A stretch of 63,673 nucleotides of DNA from Streptococcus agalactiae ATCC 13813 (GCF_000186445.1 NZ_GL636070.1:410200-473872); one strand, 5' to 3'; positions 38,955 through 49,100 are shown, counted from the first letter of the stretch. Notes: generated by a model from the letters alone, not told the origin. Translations and numbers: made by a program.

Positions 38955-39617
38955 ATGTCAACCAATAAAATTGCCCCATCGATATTAGCAGCAGACTATG
39001 CTAATTTTGCTAACGAATTGAAACGTATTGAAGAGACAACAGCAGAATACGTTCATATTGATATCATGGATGGTCAATTTGTCCCTAATATTAGTTTTGG
39101 TGCGGATGTTGTATCCAGCATGCGTAAACACAGTAAACTTGTTTTTGATTGTCATCTGATGGTTGTTGATCCAGAACGTTATATTGAGGCCTTTGCTCAA
39201 GCTGGTGCTGATATCATGACCATTCATGTTGAAGCAACGAAACACATACATGGTGCACTTCAAAAGATAAAAGAGGCAGGAATGAAAGCAGGTGTGGTTA
39301 TTAACCCAGGAACACCCGTAGAATCTCTTATTCCTATCTTAGATTTGGTTGACCAGATTTTAATTATGACTGTTAATCCTGGCTTTGGTGGACAAGCCTT
39401 TATTCCAGAAATGATGTCAAAAGTAAAGACAGTTGCAGCATGGCGCAAAGAGTACGGTCATTATTATGATATTGAAGTTGATGGCGGTATAGATAATACT
39501 ACAATTAAGGCAGCAGCAGAGGCTGGTGCAAATGTCTTTGTTGCAGGTTCTTATCTCTTTAAAGCAAGTGATTTACCTGCACAAGTAGAAACCTTAAGGG
39601 TGGCGCTCGATGACTAA
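38955..39617 (+). CDS. rpe: Ribulose-phosphate 3-epimerase
   Basis: A 220-aa TIM-barrel enzyme interconverting ribulose-5-phosphate and xylulose-5-phosphate. Signatures are APSILAADYANF, HIDIMDGQFVPN (metal ligands), DCHLMV and MTVNPGFGGQ; EVDGGID near residue 175 carries the second catalytic aspartate. It overlaps thiN by eight bases. Confidence 0.96.
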   Translation: MSTNKIAPSILAADYANFANELKRIEETTAEYVHIDIMDGQFVPNISFGADVVSSMRKHSKLVFDCHLMVVDPERYIEAFAQAGADIMTIHVEATKHIHGALQKIKEAGMKAGVVINPGTPVESLIPILDLVDQILIMTVNPGFGGQAFIPEMMSKVKTVAAWRKEYGHYYDIEVDGGIDNTTIKAAAEAGANVFVAGSYLFKASDLPAQVETLRVALDD

Positions 39618-40242
39618 AATTGCTTTATTTGCTGGCGGTGACTTAACTTATTTTGAATATGATTTTGACTATTTTGTCGGAATTGACCGTGGAAGCCTAT
39701 TTTTATTAAAAAATGGGCTTTCTTTGGACATGGCAGTGGGTGATTTTGATTCTATAACAGAAGATGAACTGCTTTATATCAAACACTATTGTAGCAATAT
39801 CGTTTCTGCTAGTGCAGAAAAAAATGATACAGATACAGAATTAGCTTTAAAAACTATTTTCAAAGAATTTCCAGAAGCTCAAGTGACCGTATTTGGAGCA
39901 TTTGGTGGCAGGATTGACCATATGATGTCTAATATCTTTTTACCAAGTGACACAGATTTAGAACCATTTATGTCACAAATCAGACTCAAAGATGAACAAA
40001 ACATAGTGACTTATCTACCATCCGGGAAAAATCAAGTCTCAAGGATTGAAGGGATGTCCTATGTCTCGTTCATGCCTGAGAGTGAGTCTACTTTGCAGAT
40101 TTCTGGGGCTAAATATGAATTGAACAAAAGTAATTATTTTAAGAAAAAAATGTATTCCAGTAATGAATTTATGACTTCGCCAATTGAAGTAGAGCTCAAA
40201 GATGGTTACTTAATCATTATTTATAGTAAGGATAGAGGTTAA
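39610..40242 (+). CDS. thiN: Thiamine pyrophosphokinase
   Basis: A 210-aa enzyme that transfers pyrophosphate from ATP to thiamine. The catalytic-domain marks are VGIDRGSLFLL, AVGDFDSI and KNDTDTELAL, followed by the small beta domain binding thiamine. It lies in the conserved rsgA-rpe-thiN-rmuC order of streptococci. Confidence 0.94.
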   Translation: MTKIALFAGGDLTYFEYDFDYFVGIDRGSLFLLKNGLSLDMAVGDFDSITEDELLYIKHYCSNIVSASAEKNDTDTELALKTIFKEFPEAQVTVFGAFGGRIDHMMSNIFLPSDTDLEPFMSQIRLKDEQNIVTYLPSGKNQVSRIEGMSYVSFMPESESTLQISGAKYELNKSNYFKKKMYSSNEFMTSPIEVELKDGYLIIIYSKDRG

Positions 40243-40243
40243 T

Positions 40244-41519
40244 ATGCTTGTCATCATTTTGATCATTGTACTAGCTAGTCTGACAGTGACGATAATTTCT
40301 TACCAAAAAAATGACGGAATTAACAAAGTCCGTTGAAAAACAACTTGAAGATAATGCTGATAATCTATCAGACCAACTGACATACCAGATAGAAGCGGCG
40401 CAAAAAGATCAAATTCTAACGTTGACTAATCAGCTAAACCGTATGCAACAGGAAATTTATCAGTTGCTTACCGATATGCGTACAGAATTAAATCAGCATT
40501 TAACGGAGAGTCGAGATCGATCAGACAAACGCTTGGAATTGATTAACTCCAATTTATCTCAGTCAGTTCAGAAAATACAAGATTCCAATGAAAAACGCTT
40601 GGATCAAATGCGCCAAACTGTTGAGGAAAAGCTAGAAAAAACGCTACAAACGCGTTTGCAAACTTCTTTTGAAACTGTATCGCGTCAACTAGAGAGTGTC
40701 AATCAAGGTCTTGGGGAGATGAAAACTGTTGCCCAAGATGTTGGTACACTGAACAAAGTCTTGTCAAATACTAAGACAAGGGGAATATTAGGGGAGTTAC
40801 AACTCGGCCAAATTATAGAAGATATTATGACAGTTAGTCAATATGAGAGAGAATTTCCTACGGTGTCTGGCTCTTCTGAGCGTGTTGAATATGCTATTAA
40901 ATTACCAGGAAATGGTCAGGGAGATTATATCTATTTGCCTATTGACTCTAAGTTTCCTCTAGAAGATTATTACCGATTGGAAGATGCTTATGAATTGGGT
41001 GACAAGGTTCAAATAGAACTCTATCGTAAATCTTTACTGACAAGTATTCGTAAATTTGCAAAAGATATAAACAATAAGTACTTAAATCCTCCTGAAACGA
41101 CAAATTTTGGTATCATGTTCTTACCAACTGAAGGGCTCTATTCTGAAGTGGTAAGAAATGCAACATTCTTTGATAGTCTAAGACGTGATGAAAATATTGT
41201 AGTAGCTGGACCGTCAACCTTATCTGCTTTACTAAATTCATTATCTGTTGGCTTTAAAACCTTAAATATTCAAAAGAATGCTAATGATATTAGTAAAATT
41301 TTAGGGAATGTCAAGGTTGAATTTGGAAAATTTGGTGGCATGTTATCAAAAGCTCAAAAACAATTAAATACAGCAAGTAAAAGTATTGATAGTTTACTCA
41401 CAACGCGGACAAACGCTATTATCAGAGCCTTAAATACAGTTGAAGAACATCAAGATCAAGCAACCACTAGCTTGTTAAACCTTCCTATAACAGAAGAAGA
41501 GGAAATTAATGAAAATTAA
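40244..41519 (+). pseudogene. rmuC: rmuC with a +1 frameshift after the membrane anchor
   Basis: RmuC is a DNA-recombination protein with an N-terminal membrane helix, a long coiled coil and a restriction-nuclease-like core. Here ATG 40244 encodes the anchor (LVIILIIVLASLTVTIISYQ), but this frame ends after 30 codons at a TGA. The remaining 402 codons (from 40311) are open in the next frame: coiled coil about 1-130, core with RGILGELQLGQII and DSKFPLEDYYRL. Deleting one A from the A7 tract 40305-40311 would join them. The internal ATG has no ribosome-binding site. It may be a true frameshift, phase-variable slippage or a sequencing error; the core is intact. Confidence 0.75.
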
Positions 41520-42450
41520 CCAAATGAAAAAAGACGAGCTTTTTGAGGGGTTTTACCTTATAAAGAAAGCAGAAGTTCGTAAAACGCGTGCAGGTAAAGA
41601 TTTTATTGCCTTTACCTTTCAAGATGATACTGGCGAAATTTCAGGAAATATGTGGGATGCACAGACCTATAATGTAGAAGAGTTTGTAGCCGGTAAAATT
41701 GTTCATATGAAAGGGCGTCGTGAAGTTTATAATGGAACTCCCCAAGTCAACCAAATTACATTAAGAAACATCAAAGATGGTGAACCTAATGATCCTAGAG
41801 ATTTTAAAGAAAAACCTCCAATCAATGTTGACAACGTGAGAGAGTACATGGAACAAATGCTCTTTAAAATTGAAAATGCAACCTGGCAGCGTGTGGTAAG
41901 AGCACTTTATCGTAAATACAATAAGGAATTTTTTACCTATCCAGCCGCCAAAACAAACCACCACGCCTTTGAATCAGGATTGGCATATCACACGGCAACG
42001 ATGGTTCGTTTGGCAGATAGTATTGGAGATATCTATCCAGAACTTAATAAAAGTTTGATGTTTGCTGGTATTATGCTACATGATTTAGCCAAGGTCATTG
42101 AGTTATCGGGTCCTGATAATACAGAATATACTATTCGAGGTAACCTTATCGGTCATATTTCACTTATTGATGAGGAATTAACAAAAATACTAGCAGAGCT
42201 TAATATTGATGATACAAAAGAAGAGGTTACAGTGTTACGCCATGTTATTCTGAGTCACCATGGACAATTAGAATATGGAAGCCCGGTTCGTCCTAGAATC
42301 ATGGAGGCAGAAATTATCCATATGATCGATAACATTGATGCAAATATGATGATGATGACAACAGCTTTAAATCGTGTCAACGAAGGTGAAATGACAAATC
42401 GCATTTTTGCCATGGATAACCGTTCTTTTTATAAACCGAACATTAAATAA
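41509..42450 (+). CDS. yhaM: 3'-5' exoribonuclease YhaM
   Basis: A 313-aa nuclease. An N-terminal OB-fold (about 15-95, FIAFTFQDDTGEISGNMWD) is followed by an HD domain with HHAFESGLAYHTATM and MLHDLAKV (metal ligands) and ILSHHGQLEYG. This is the YhaM/Cbf1 architecture. It overlaps the rmuC end by 11 bases. Confidence 0.93.
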   Translation: MKINQMKKDELFEGFYLIKKAEVRKTRAGKDFIAFTFQDDTGEISGNMWDAQTYNVEEFVAGKIVHMKGRREVYNGTPQVNQITLRNIKDGEPNDPRDFKEKPPINVDNVREYMEQMLFKIENATWQRVVRALYRKYNKEFFTYPAAKTNHHAFESGLAYHTATMVRLADSIGDIYPELNKSLMFAGIMLHDLAKVIELSGPDNTEYTIRGNLIGHISLIDEELTKILAELNIDDTKEEVTVLRHVILSHHGQLEYGSPVRPRIMEAEIIHMIDNIDANMMMMTTALNRVNEGEMTNRIFAMDNRSFYKPNIK

Positions 42451-42494
42451 TTTAGGTAGAATAACTAAGACCTAAAATAAAATGTTCGTTTTTA
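42432..42494 (+). promoter_or_regulatory. Terminator hairpin carrying two PurBox operators
   Basis: TAAACCGAACATT (42432-42444, over the yhaM end) and AATGTTCGTTTTT (42481-42493) each match the PurBox AWWWCCGAACWWT or its complement with one mismatch. They are inverted with respect to each other. CGAACATT pairs with AATGTTCG and the inner TTTAGGT with ACCTAAA, ahead of a T5 run, so the same DNA should also terminate yhaM transcripts. The second box overlaps the purR -35 position. Confidence 0.65.
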
Positions 42495-42504
42495 GCATTT
42501 GTTA

Positions 42505-42513
42505 TGTTATACT
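42505..42513 (+). promoter_or_regulatory. purR promoter (extended -10)
   Basis: TGT-TATACT (TG at 42505-42506, hexamer 42508-42513) with the -35 position TTCGTT at 42485-42490 inside the second PurBox, spacer 17. PurR autoregulation is implied. Confidence 0.6.
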
Positions 42514-42546
42514 ATATGTAAAGAATGCTATGAATAAGGAGAAAAT

Positions 42547-43359
42547 ATGAAATTAAGACGTAGCGAACGCATGGTTGTTATTTCAAATTACCTAATAAAT
42601 AATCCCTATACATTAACTAGTTTAAATACATTTGCTAGTAAATACGGTGCCGCGAAATCTTCGATTTCAGAAGATATTGCTATTATCAAAAAAGCTTTTG
42701 AACAAGCTCAAATCGGAGATATTAAAACTGTGACTGGTGCAAGTGGAGGTGTTATCTTTACACCAACTATTGCTGAAGCAGAAGCGAAAGAAATCGTTGA
42801 AGAATTAAGACAGCGTTTATCTGAAAACGATCGTATTCTTCCGGGAGGTTACATTTATCTTTCAGATCTACTCAGTACACCAAAAATGTTACAAAGTATT
42901 GGTCGCATTATAGCGAACGCTTACAGAGGTCAAAAAATTGATGCTGTCATGACGGTTGCAACAAAAGGTGTTCCTTTAGCAAACGCAGTAGCAAATGTTT
43001 TAGATGTTCCTTTTGTTATTGTGAGACGTGATTTGAAGATTACGGAAGGTTCTACTGTGTCAGTAAACTACGCTAGTGGTTCAAGTGGCCGTATTGAAAA
43101 AATGTTTCTTTCTAAGCGTAGCTTAAAACCTAACAGTCGAGTTTTAATAGTTGATGATTTCTTGAAAGGTGGAGGTACTGTTTCGGGGATGATTAGTTTA
43201 CTCTCAGAATTCGATAGCACATTAGTAGGTGTCGCTGTATTTGCAGAAAATGCTCAGGAACAACGTGAGAAGATGACCTATAAATCTCTTCTGAGAGTAT
43301 CTGAAATTGATGTAAAAAATAATAGAGTCTCTGTAGAAGCGGGGAATATATTTGATTAA
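42547..43359 (+). CDS. purR: Pur operon transcriptional regulator PurR
   Basis: A 270-aa regulator of the Firmicute PurR family. The winged-helix N-terminus (KLRRSERMVVISNYLI) is followed by a phosphoribosyltransferase-like domain with the PRPP loop VLIVDDFLKGGGT. PurR controls purine biosynthesis genes and responds to PRPP or ppGpp. PurBox-like sites overlap its own promoter. Confidence 0.95.
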   Translation: MKLRRSERMVVISNYLINNPYTLTSLNTFASKYGAAKSSISEDIAIIKKAFEQAQIGDIKTVTGASGGVIFTPTIAEAEAKEIVEELRQRLSENDRILPGGYIYLSDLLSTPKMLQSIGRIIANAYRGQKIDAVMTVATKGVPLANAVANVLDVPFVIVRRDLKITEGSTVSVNYASGSSGRIEKMFLSKRSLKPNSRVLIVDDFLKGGGTVSGMISLLSEFDSTLVGVAVFAENAQEQREKMTYKSLLRVSEIDVKNNRVSVEAGNIFD

Positions 43360-43389
43360 AGAGTCAAGGTGACATCCTTGATTCTTTTT
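43358..43389 (+). terminator. purR terminator
   Basis: A 12-pair stem AAAGAGTCAAGG/CCTTGATTCTTT with one wobble pair begins at the stop codon and is followed by TT. Confidence 0.8.
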
Positions 43390-43410
43390 GCTTGTAAAAG
43401 TAATAAAAGC

Positions 43411-43439
43411 TTGACACATCATGTGTAAAATGATACTAT
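43411..43439 (+). promoter_or_regulatory. rpsL-rpsG promoter with internal palindrome
   Basis: TTGACA (43411-43416), 17-base spacer, extended -10 TGA-TACTAT (43434-43439). The spacer contains the perfect dyad ACACAT-C-ATGTGT (43414-43426), an operator-like element in an otherwise constitutive-looking promoter. The ~130-base leader that follows has several mutually exclusive inverted repeats (for example ACTTTTG/CAAAAGT and GTGTAC/GTACAC). Confidence 0.75.
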
Positions 43440-43577
43440 GATAAACGGTACTTTTACTTTTGGTCTCTCAAAAGTGTACAGAGACGTGCTGACAATTGTT
43501 GCAAAAGTACACGCAGATATAGGCTGTCACCAAGTGCTATATCAACCAAAAATAAAAAACTTACAGGAGAAATGTAG

Positions 43578-43991
43578 ATGCCTACAATTAACCAGTTGGT
43601 ACGTAAACCACGTAAATCTAAAGTTGAAAAATCAGATTCACCTGCTTTGAATATTGGTTACAACAGTCACAGAAAAGTTCACACTAAATTATCTGCACCA
43701 CAAAAACGTGGTGTTGCAACTCGTGTTGGAACTATGACACCTAAAAAACCTAACTCTGCCCTTCGTAAATTTGCTCGTGTACGTTTGAGCAACCTTATTG
43801 AAGTTACTGCTTACATTCCAGGTATCGGACATAACTTGCAAGAACACAGTGTTGTGCTTATCCGTGGTGGACGTGTAAAAGACCTTCCAGGGGTACGTTA
43901 CCATATCGTTCGTGGTGCACTTGATACTGCAGGTGTAGCTGATCGTAAACAAGGCCGTTCTAAATACGGTGCTAAACGTCCTAAAGGGTAA
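43578..43991 (+). CDS. rpsL: 30S ribosomal protein S12
   Basis: A 137-aa basic ribosomal protein at the decoding centre. [11 protein letters not shown] (with Lys56) and [14 protein letters not shown] keep the wild-type lysines at the two classic streptomycin-resistance positions. It starts the str operon, followed by rpsG after 21 bases; fusA has its own promoter further on. Confidence 0.98.
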   Translation: MPTINQLVRKPRKSKVEKSDSPALNIGYNSHRKVHTKLSAPQKRGVATRVGTMTPKKPNSALRKFARVRLSNLIEVTAYIPGIGHNLQEHSVVLIRGGRVKDLPGVRYHIVRGALDTAGVADRKQGRSKYGAKRPKG

Positions 43992-44012
43992 TTAGAAGGG
44001 GGATAAGAGAAA

Positions 44013-44483
44013 ATGAGTCGTAAAAATCAAGCGCCTAAACGCGAAGTATTACCAGATCCATTGTATAACTCAAAAATCGTTACACGTCTTATCAACCGTG
44101 TAATGCTTGATGGTAAACGTGGTACTGCTGCAACTATCGTATATGATGCTTTTGAAGCAATTAAAGAAGCTACTGGAACAGATGCTCTTGAAGTATTCGA
44201 AACAGCTATGGAAAACATCATGCCTGTACTTGAGGTACGCGCACGCCGTGTTGGTGGATCAAACTACCAAGTTCCTGTTGAAGTTCGTCCAGAACGTCGT
44301 ACAACTTTAGGACTTCGTTGGTTGGTTAACGCATCACGTGCTCGTGGTGAACACACTATGAAAGATCGTCTTGCAAAAGAAATCATGGATGCTGCAAACA
44401 ACACAGGAGCATCAGTTAAGAAACGTGAAGATACTCACAAAATGGCTGAAGCTAACCGTGCCTTTGCACACTTCCGTTGGTAA
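44013..44483 (+). CDS. rpsG: 30S ribosomal protein S7
   Basis: A 156-aa protein that binds the 3' major domain of 16S rRNA. The full family pattern is present ([16 protein letters not shown] at the start, [15 protein letters not shown] in the middle, [10 protein letters not shown] at the end). A GGGGGAT-type ribosome-binding site precedes it. Confidence 0.98.
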   Translation: MSRKNQAPKREVLPDPLYNSKIVTRLINRVMLDGKRGTAATIVYDAFEAIKEATGTDALEVFETAMENIMPVLEVRARRVGGSNYQVPVEVRPERRTTLGLRWLVNASRARGEHTMKDRLAKEIMDAANNTGASVKKREDTHKMAEANRAFAHFRW

Positions 44484-44512
44484 GATTACTCTCTTTTTGA
44501 GACTTATCATAG

Positions 44513-44586
44513 CTACTAAACAAATTGTTTGGTAGATAGCAATGTTAGCAATTAGAACGGGTAGGTCCTGCCTATCCGTTTTTTAT
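44513..44586 (+). terminator. Tandem hairpins ending rpsL-rpsG
   Basis: First an 11-pair hairpin CTACTAAACAA/TTGTTTGGTAG (44513-44535) without T tract, then AACGGGTAGG/CCTATCCGTT followed by T6 (about 44557-44586), which is the actual terminator. Confidence 0.8.
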
Positions 44587-44592
44587 AAATAG

Positions 44593-44601
44593 TGTTATAA
44601 T
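44593..44601 (+). promoter_or_regulatory. fusA promoter (extended -10)
   Basis: TGT-TATAAT (TG at 44593-44594, hexamer 44596-44601) directly after the rpsG terminator; it lets EF-G be made independently of S12/S7. Confidence 0.6.
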
Positions 44602-44637
44602 AAAGAAGTAAATAATTTAAAATATAGGAGAAACCAA

Positions 44638-46716
44638 ATGGCTCGCGAATTTTCACTTGAAAAAACTCGTAATATCGGTATCATGGCTCACGTCGATGCT
44701 GGTAAAACAACAACAACTGAGCGTATTCTTTACTATACTGGTAAAATCCACAAAATCGGTGAAACACACGAAGGTGCTTCACAAATGGACTGGATGGAAC
44801 AAGAACAAGAACGTGGTATCACAATTACATCAGCTGCAACAACAGCACAATGGGATGGTCACCGTGTTAACATCATCGATACACCAGGACACGTGGACTT
44901 CACAATTGAAGTTCAACGTTCACTTCGCGTACTTGATGGTGCGGTAACAGTTCTTGATGCTCAATCAGGTGTAGAACCTCAAACTGAAACAGTTTGGCGT
45001 CAAGCAACAGAATACGGAGTTCCACGTATCGTTTTTGCTAATAAAATGGATAAAATCGGTGCTGACTTCCTCTATTCAGTACAATCACTTCATGACCGTC
45101 TTCAAGCGAATGCACACCCAATTCAATTGCCAATTGGTTCAGAAGACGATTTCCGTGGTATCATTGACTTAATCAAAATGAAAGCTGAAATCTATACTAA
45201 TGACCTTGGTACAGATATCCTTGAAGAAGATATTCCAGCAGAGTATGTTGATCAAGCAAATGAATACCGTGAAAAATTAGTAGAAGCAGTTGCTGATACT
45301 GATGAAGATTTGATGATGAAATACCTTGAAGGTGAAGAAATCACTAACGAAGAGTTGATGGCTGCTATTCGTAAAGCAACTATCAATGTTGAATTCTACC
45401 CTGTATTGTGTGGTTCAGCCTTCAAGAATAAAGGTGTTCAATTGATGCTTGATGCTGTTATTGATTACCTTCCAAGCCCACTTGATATTCCTGCAATCAA
45501 AGGTATTAACCCTGATACTGACGAAGAAGAAACACGTCCTGCTTCAGATGAAGAGCCATTTGCAGCGCTTGCCTTCAAGATCATGACAGATCCTTTCGTG
45601 GGTCGCTTAACATTCTTCCGTGTGTACTCAGGTGTTCTTAATTCAGGTTCATACGTGTTGAATACATCTAAAGGTAAACGTGAACGTATCGGACGTATCT
45701 TACAAATGCACGCAAATAGTCGTCAAGAAATTGAAACTGTTTATGCTGGGGATATCGCAGCAGCTGTTGGTTTGAAAGATACAACTACAGGTGATTCATT
45801 GACTGATGAAAAATCAAAGGTTATTCTTGAATCAATTGAAGTTCCAGAACCAGTTATCCAATTGATGGTTGAGCCAAAATCTAAAGCTGACCAAGATAAA
45901 ATGGGTATCGCCCTTCAAAAACTTGCTGAAGAAGACCCAACGTTCCGCGTTGAAACTAACGTTGAAACTGGTGAAACAGTTATCTCAGGAATGGGTGAAC
46001 TTCACCTTGATGTCCTTGTTGACCGTATGAAACGTGAATTCAAAGTTGAAGCAAACGTTGGTGCACCTCAAGTATCATACCGCGAAACATTCCGCGCTTC
46101 TACACAAGCACGTGGATTCTTCAAACGCCAATCTGGTGGTAAAGGTCAATTTGGTGATGTTTGGATTGAATTTACACCAAACGAAGAAGGTAAAGGATTC
46201 GAATTCGAAAATGCTATCGTCGGTGGTGTGGTTCCTCGTGAATTTATTCCAGCCGTTGAAAAAGGACTTGTAGAATCTATGGCAAACGGTGTTCTTGCTG
46301 GATATCCAATGGTTGACGTAAAAGCTAAACTTTACGATGGTTCATACCATGATGTTGACTCATCTGAGACAGCCTTCAAGATTGCTGCATCACTTGCACT
46401 TAAAGAAGCTGCTAAATCAGCGCAACCAGCTATCCTTGAGCCAATGATGCTTGTTACAATTACAGCTCCAGAAGACAATCTTGGTGACGTTATGGGTCAC
46501 GTGACTGCACGTCGCGGTCGTGTTGATGGTATGGAAGCACGTGGTAATACACAAGTTGTTCGTGCCTTTGTTCCACTTGCTGAAATGTTTGGTTATGCAA
46601 CAGTTCTTCGTTCTGCAACGCAAGGACGTGGTACATTCATGATGGTATTTGACCACTACGAAGATGTTCCTAAGTCAGTTCAAGAAGAAATCATCAAGAA
46701 AAACTCTGGTGAATAA
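44638..46716 (+). CDS. fusA: Elongation factor G
   Basis: A 692-aa translocase GTPase. G1 [10 protein letters not shown]3 DTPGHVDF, G4 ANKMDK, then domains II-V ending near [12 protein letters not shown]. Length is standard. Codon use is strongly biased towards the highly expressed set, as in the neighbouring gap and pgk. Confidence 0.98.
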
Positions 46717-46731
46717 TTTCTGAAAACTTAT

Positions 46732-46762
46732 GAAAGGTACTCGAAAGAGTATCTTTTTTTCT
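46732..46762 (+). terminator. fusA terminator
   Basis: AAAGGTACTC/GAGTATCTTT stem with a GAAA tetraloop and T7 tail. Confidence 0.88.
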
Positions 46763-46782
46763 TTTTGAAAGTGGTAAATTCA

Positions 46783-46811
46783 TTGCAATTTTTCTCGAAA
46801 AAAGATATAAT
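46783..46811 (+). promoter_or_regulatory. gap promoter
   Basis: TTGCAA (46783-46788), 17-base spacer, TATAAT (46806-46811). The ~100-base leader contains the small hairpin TTAGGG-GGAT-CCCTAA and a strong AAGGAGG site. Confidence 0.8.
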
Positions 46812-46919
46812 AATTGTGTTGAAAGATTTTTGCACATATGTACAAGTTAATCTTTTCACATTGGTTAGGGGGATCCCTAAAATAAAATATTTGAGATTTT
46901 CATAAGGAGGAAATCACTA

Positions 46920-47930
46920 ATGGTAGTTAAAGTTGGTATTAACGGTTTCGGTCGTATCGGTCGTCTTGCATTCCGTCGCATCCAAAACGTAGAAGGTGTT
47001 GAAGTTACTCGTATCAACGACCTTACAGATCCAAACATGCTTGCACACTTGTTGAAATATGACACAACTCAAGGTCGTTTCGACGGTACTGTTGAAGTTA
47101 AAGAAGGTGGATTCGAAGTTAACGGTCAATTTGTTAAAGTTTCTGCTGAACGCGAACCAGCAAACATTGACTGGGCTACTGATGGCGTAGAAATCGTTCT
47201 TGAAGCAACTGGTTTCTTTGCATCAAAAGAAAAAGCTGAACAACACATCCATGAAAATGGTGCTAAAAAAGTTGTTATCACAGCTCCTGGTGGAAACGAC
47301 GTTAAAACAGTTGTTTTCAACACTAACCACGATATCCTTGATGGAACTGAAACAGTTATCTCAGGTGCTTCATGTACTACAAACTGTCTTGCTCCAATGG
47401 CTAAAGCTTTACAAGACAACTTTGGTGTTAAACAAGGTTTGATGACTACTATCCACGCATACACTGGTGACCAAATGATCCTTGACGGACCACACCGTGG
47501 TGGTGACCTTCGTCGTGCTCGTGCAGGTGCTGCAAACATCGTTCCTAACTCAACTGGTGCTGCAAAAGCTATCGGTCTTGTTATCCCAGAATTGAACGGT
47601 AAACTTGATGGTGCTGCACAACGTGTTCCTGTTCCAACTGGATCAGTAACTGAATTGGTTGCAACTCTTGGAAAAGACGTAACTGTTGAAGAAGTAAATG
47701 CAGCTATGAAAGCAGCAGCTAACGATTCATACGGTTATACTGAAGATCCAATCGTATCATCTGATATCGTTGGTATTTCATACGGTTCATTGTTTGATGC
47801 TACTCAAACTAAAGTTCAAACTGTTGACGGTAACCAATTGGTTAAAGTTGTTTCATGGTACGATAACGAAATGTCATACACTTCACAACTTGTTCGTACA
47901 CTTGAATACTTTGCAAAAATTGCAAAATAA
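46920..47930 (+). CDS. gap: Glyceraldehyde-3-phosphate dehydrogenase (type I)
   Basis: A 336-aa NAD-dependent glycolytic enzyme. The N-terminal Rossmann motif is [10 protein letters not shown]; catalytic Cys152 lies in [12 protein letters not shown]. Extreme codon bias indicates high expression. In streptococci this protein (Plr/GapC) is also found on the surface, though there is no signal peptide. Confidence 0.98.
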   Translation: MVVKVGINGFGRIGRLAFRRIQNVEGVEVTRINDLTDPNMLAHLLKYDTTQGRFDGTVEVKEGGFEVNGQFVKVSAEREPANIDWATDGVEIVLEATGFFASKEKAEQHIHENGAKKVVITAPGGNDVKTVVFNTNHDILDGTETVISGASCTTNCLAPMAKALQDNFGVKQGLMTTIHAYTGDQMILDGPHRGGDLRRARAGAANIVPNSTGAAKAIGLVIPELNGKLDGAAQRVPVPTGSVTELVATLGKDVTVEEVNAAMKAAANDSYGYTEDPIVSSDIVGISYGSLFDATQTKVQTVDGNQLVKVVSWYDNEMSYTSQLVRTLEYFAKIAK

Positions 47931-47949
47931 TTTTTAATTAATATGATGT

Positions 47950-47979
47950 AAAAGAGGGATTTATCCCTCTTTTATTTTT
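47950..47979 (+). terminator. gap terminator
   Basis: Perfect ten-pair stem AAAAGAGGGA/TCCCTCTTTT with TTTA loop and a T-rich tail. Confidence 0.9.
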
Positions 47980-48079
47980 ATAAATAAAAAATAATACGAA
48001 TGTTTTTTCATTTTATTATAGAAAATTATCAGAAAAGAAGTGAAAACTGAATTATATTGGCTATAAGTTAAAATAAGGT

Positions 48080-48108
48080 TTGATTTTGAAAGTAAGCAGT
48101 GGTATGAT
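48080..48108 (+). promoter_or_regulatory. Promoter of the acid phosphatase gene
   Basis: TTGATT (48080-48085), 17-base spacer, TATGAT (48103-48108). Confidence 0.55.
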
Positions 48109-48138
48109 TTAATTGAAAAAATATAGAGGAGAAGTTTT

Positions 48139-49008
48139 ATGAAGACTACAAAAGTTTTTTCAGTTTTATCGTTATCTGTTGCTGCATTTATGATGACAGC
48201 ATGTCAGTCAAACCACAGCACTAAAAAAGCTGATATGTCTCCAGATAAGGTGGAGCAAAAGACGAAATTTAAAAATATTTCTCTAAGTTCTAATAAACTG
48301 TTGGCTAAGGAAAACACTATGTCTGTCCTTTGGTATCAAAATTCTGCAGAAGCCAAGGCTTTATATTTACAAGGTTATAATGTTGCTAAAATGAAGTTAG
48401 ATGATTGGTTACAAAAGCCCAGTGAAAAACCATATTCAATTATCTTAGATTTAGATGAAACAGTTTTAGATAATAGCCCATATCAAGCAAAGAATATTAA
48501 AGATGGCTCTAGTTTCACGCCAGAGAGTTGGGATAAATGGGTGCAAAAGAAATCAGCTAAGGCTGTTGCGGGTGCCAAAGAATTTTTGAAGTATGCTAAT
48601 GAAAAGGGAATAAAAATTTATTATGTCTCAGATCGTACAGATGCTCAAGTTGATGCGACTAAAGAAAATTTAGAGAAGGAAGGTATACCTGTTCAAGGGA
48701 AAGACCACTTGCTTTTCCTTAAAAAAGGAATGAAATCTAAAGAGAGTCGCCGTCAGGCAGTTCAAAAAGATACCAATTTAATTATGCTTTTTGGAGATAA
48801 TTTAGTTGATTTTGCTGATTTTTCTAAATCATCTAGTACAGATAGAGAACAACTACTAACTAAACTTCAAAGTGAGTTTGGTAGTAAATTTATTGTTTTC
48901 CCAAATCCTATGTACGGTTCTTGGGAAAGTGCTATTTATCAAGGAAAACATCTGGATGTTCAAAAACAATTGAAAGAACGACAAAAAATGTTGCATTCGT
49001 ATGATTAA
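48139..49008 (+). CDS. Class C acid phosphatase, surface lipoprotein (LppC/OlpA-like)
   Basis: A 289-aa lipoprotein. The signal peptide ends in a lipobox MMTACQS with lipidated Cys22. The HAD-type catalytic motif is IILDLDETVLD (Asp104, Asp106), followed by DRTDAQ and LFGDNLVDFAD. This is the P4/LppC family of streptococcal lipoproteins that dephosphorylate small phosphomonoesters such as nucleotides outside the cell. It is a single-gene unit between gap and pgk. Confidence 0.93.
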   Translation: MKTTKVFSVLSLSVAAFMMTACQSNHSTKKADMSPDKVEQKTKFKNISLSSNKLLAKENTMSVLWYQNSAEAKALYLQGYNVAKMKLDDWLQKPSEKPYSIILDLDETVLDNSPYQAKNIKDGSSFTPESWDKWVQKKSAKAVAGAKEFLKYANEKGIKIYYVSDRTDAQVDATKENLEKEGIPVQGKDHLLFLKKGMKSKESRRQAVQKDTNLIMLFGDNLVDFADFSKSSSTDREQLLTKLQSEFGSKFIVFPNPMYGSWESAIYQGKHLDVQKQLKERQKMLHSYD

Positions 49009-49100
49009 TAAGTATACGAATCATCTTGAAAACAACTAGGAAAATCTATGAAATCTATTTGTGAAAAAGTAATCAATAATTACAACTGTTCACAAAAATA

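Noticed and set aside
43438..43650. 70-codon frame across the rpsL leader
   Set aside because: It runs out of frame into rpsL; the leader is better explained as a structured untranslated region.
47126..47539. 137-codon minus-strand frame inside gap
   Set aside because: Antisense shadow created by the strong codon bias of gap; no start signals or family match. The same applies to the long antisense frame inside pgk at 49976-50368.
48024..48038. CodY-box-like AATTATCAGAAAAGA before the acid phosphatase gene
   Set aside because: Three mismatches to the CodY consensus in an AT-rich region; not convincing.
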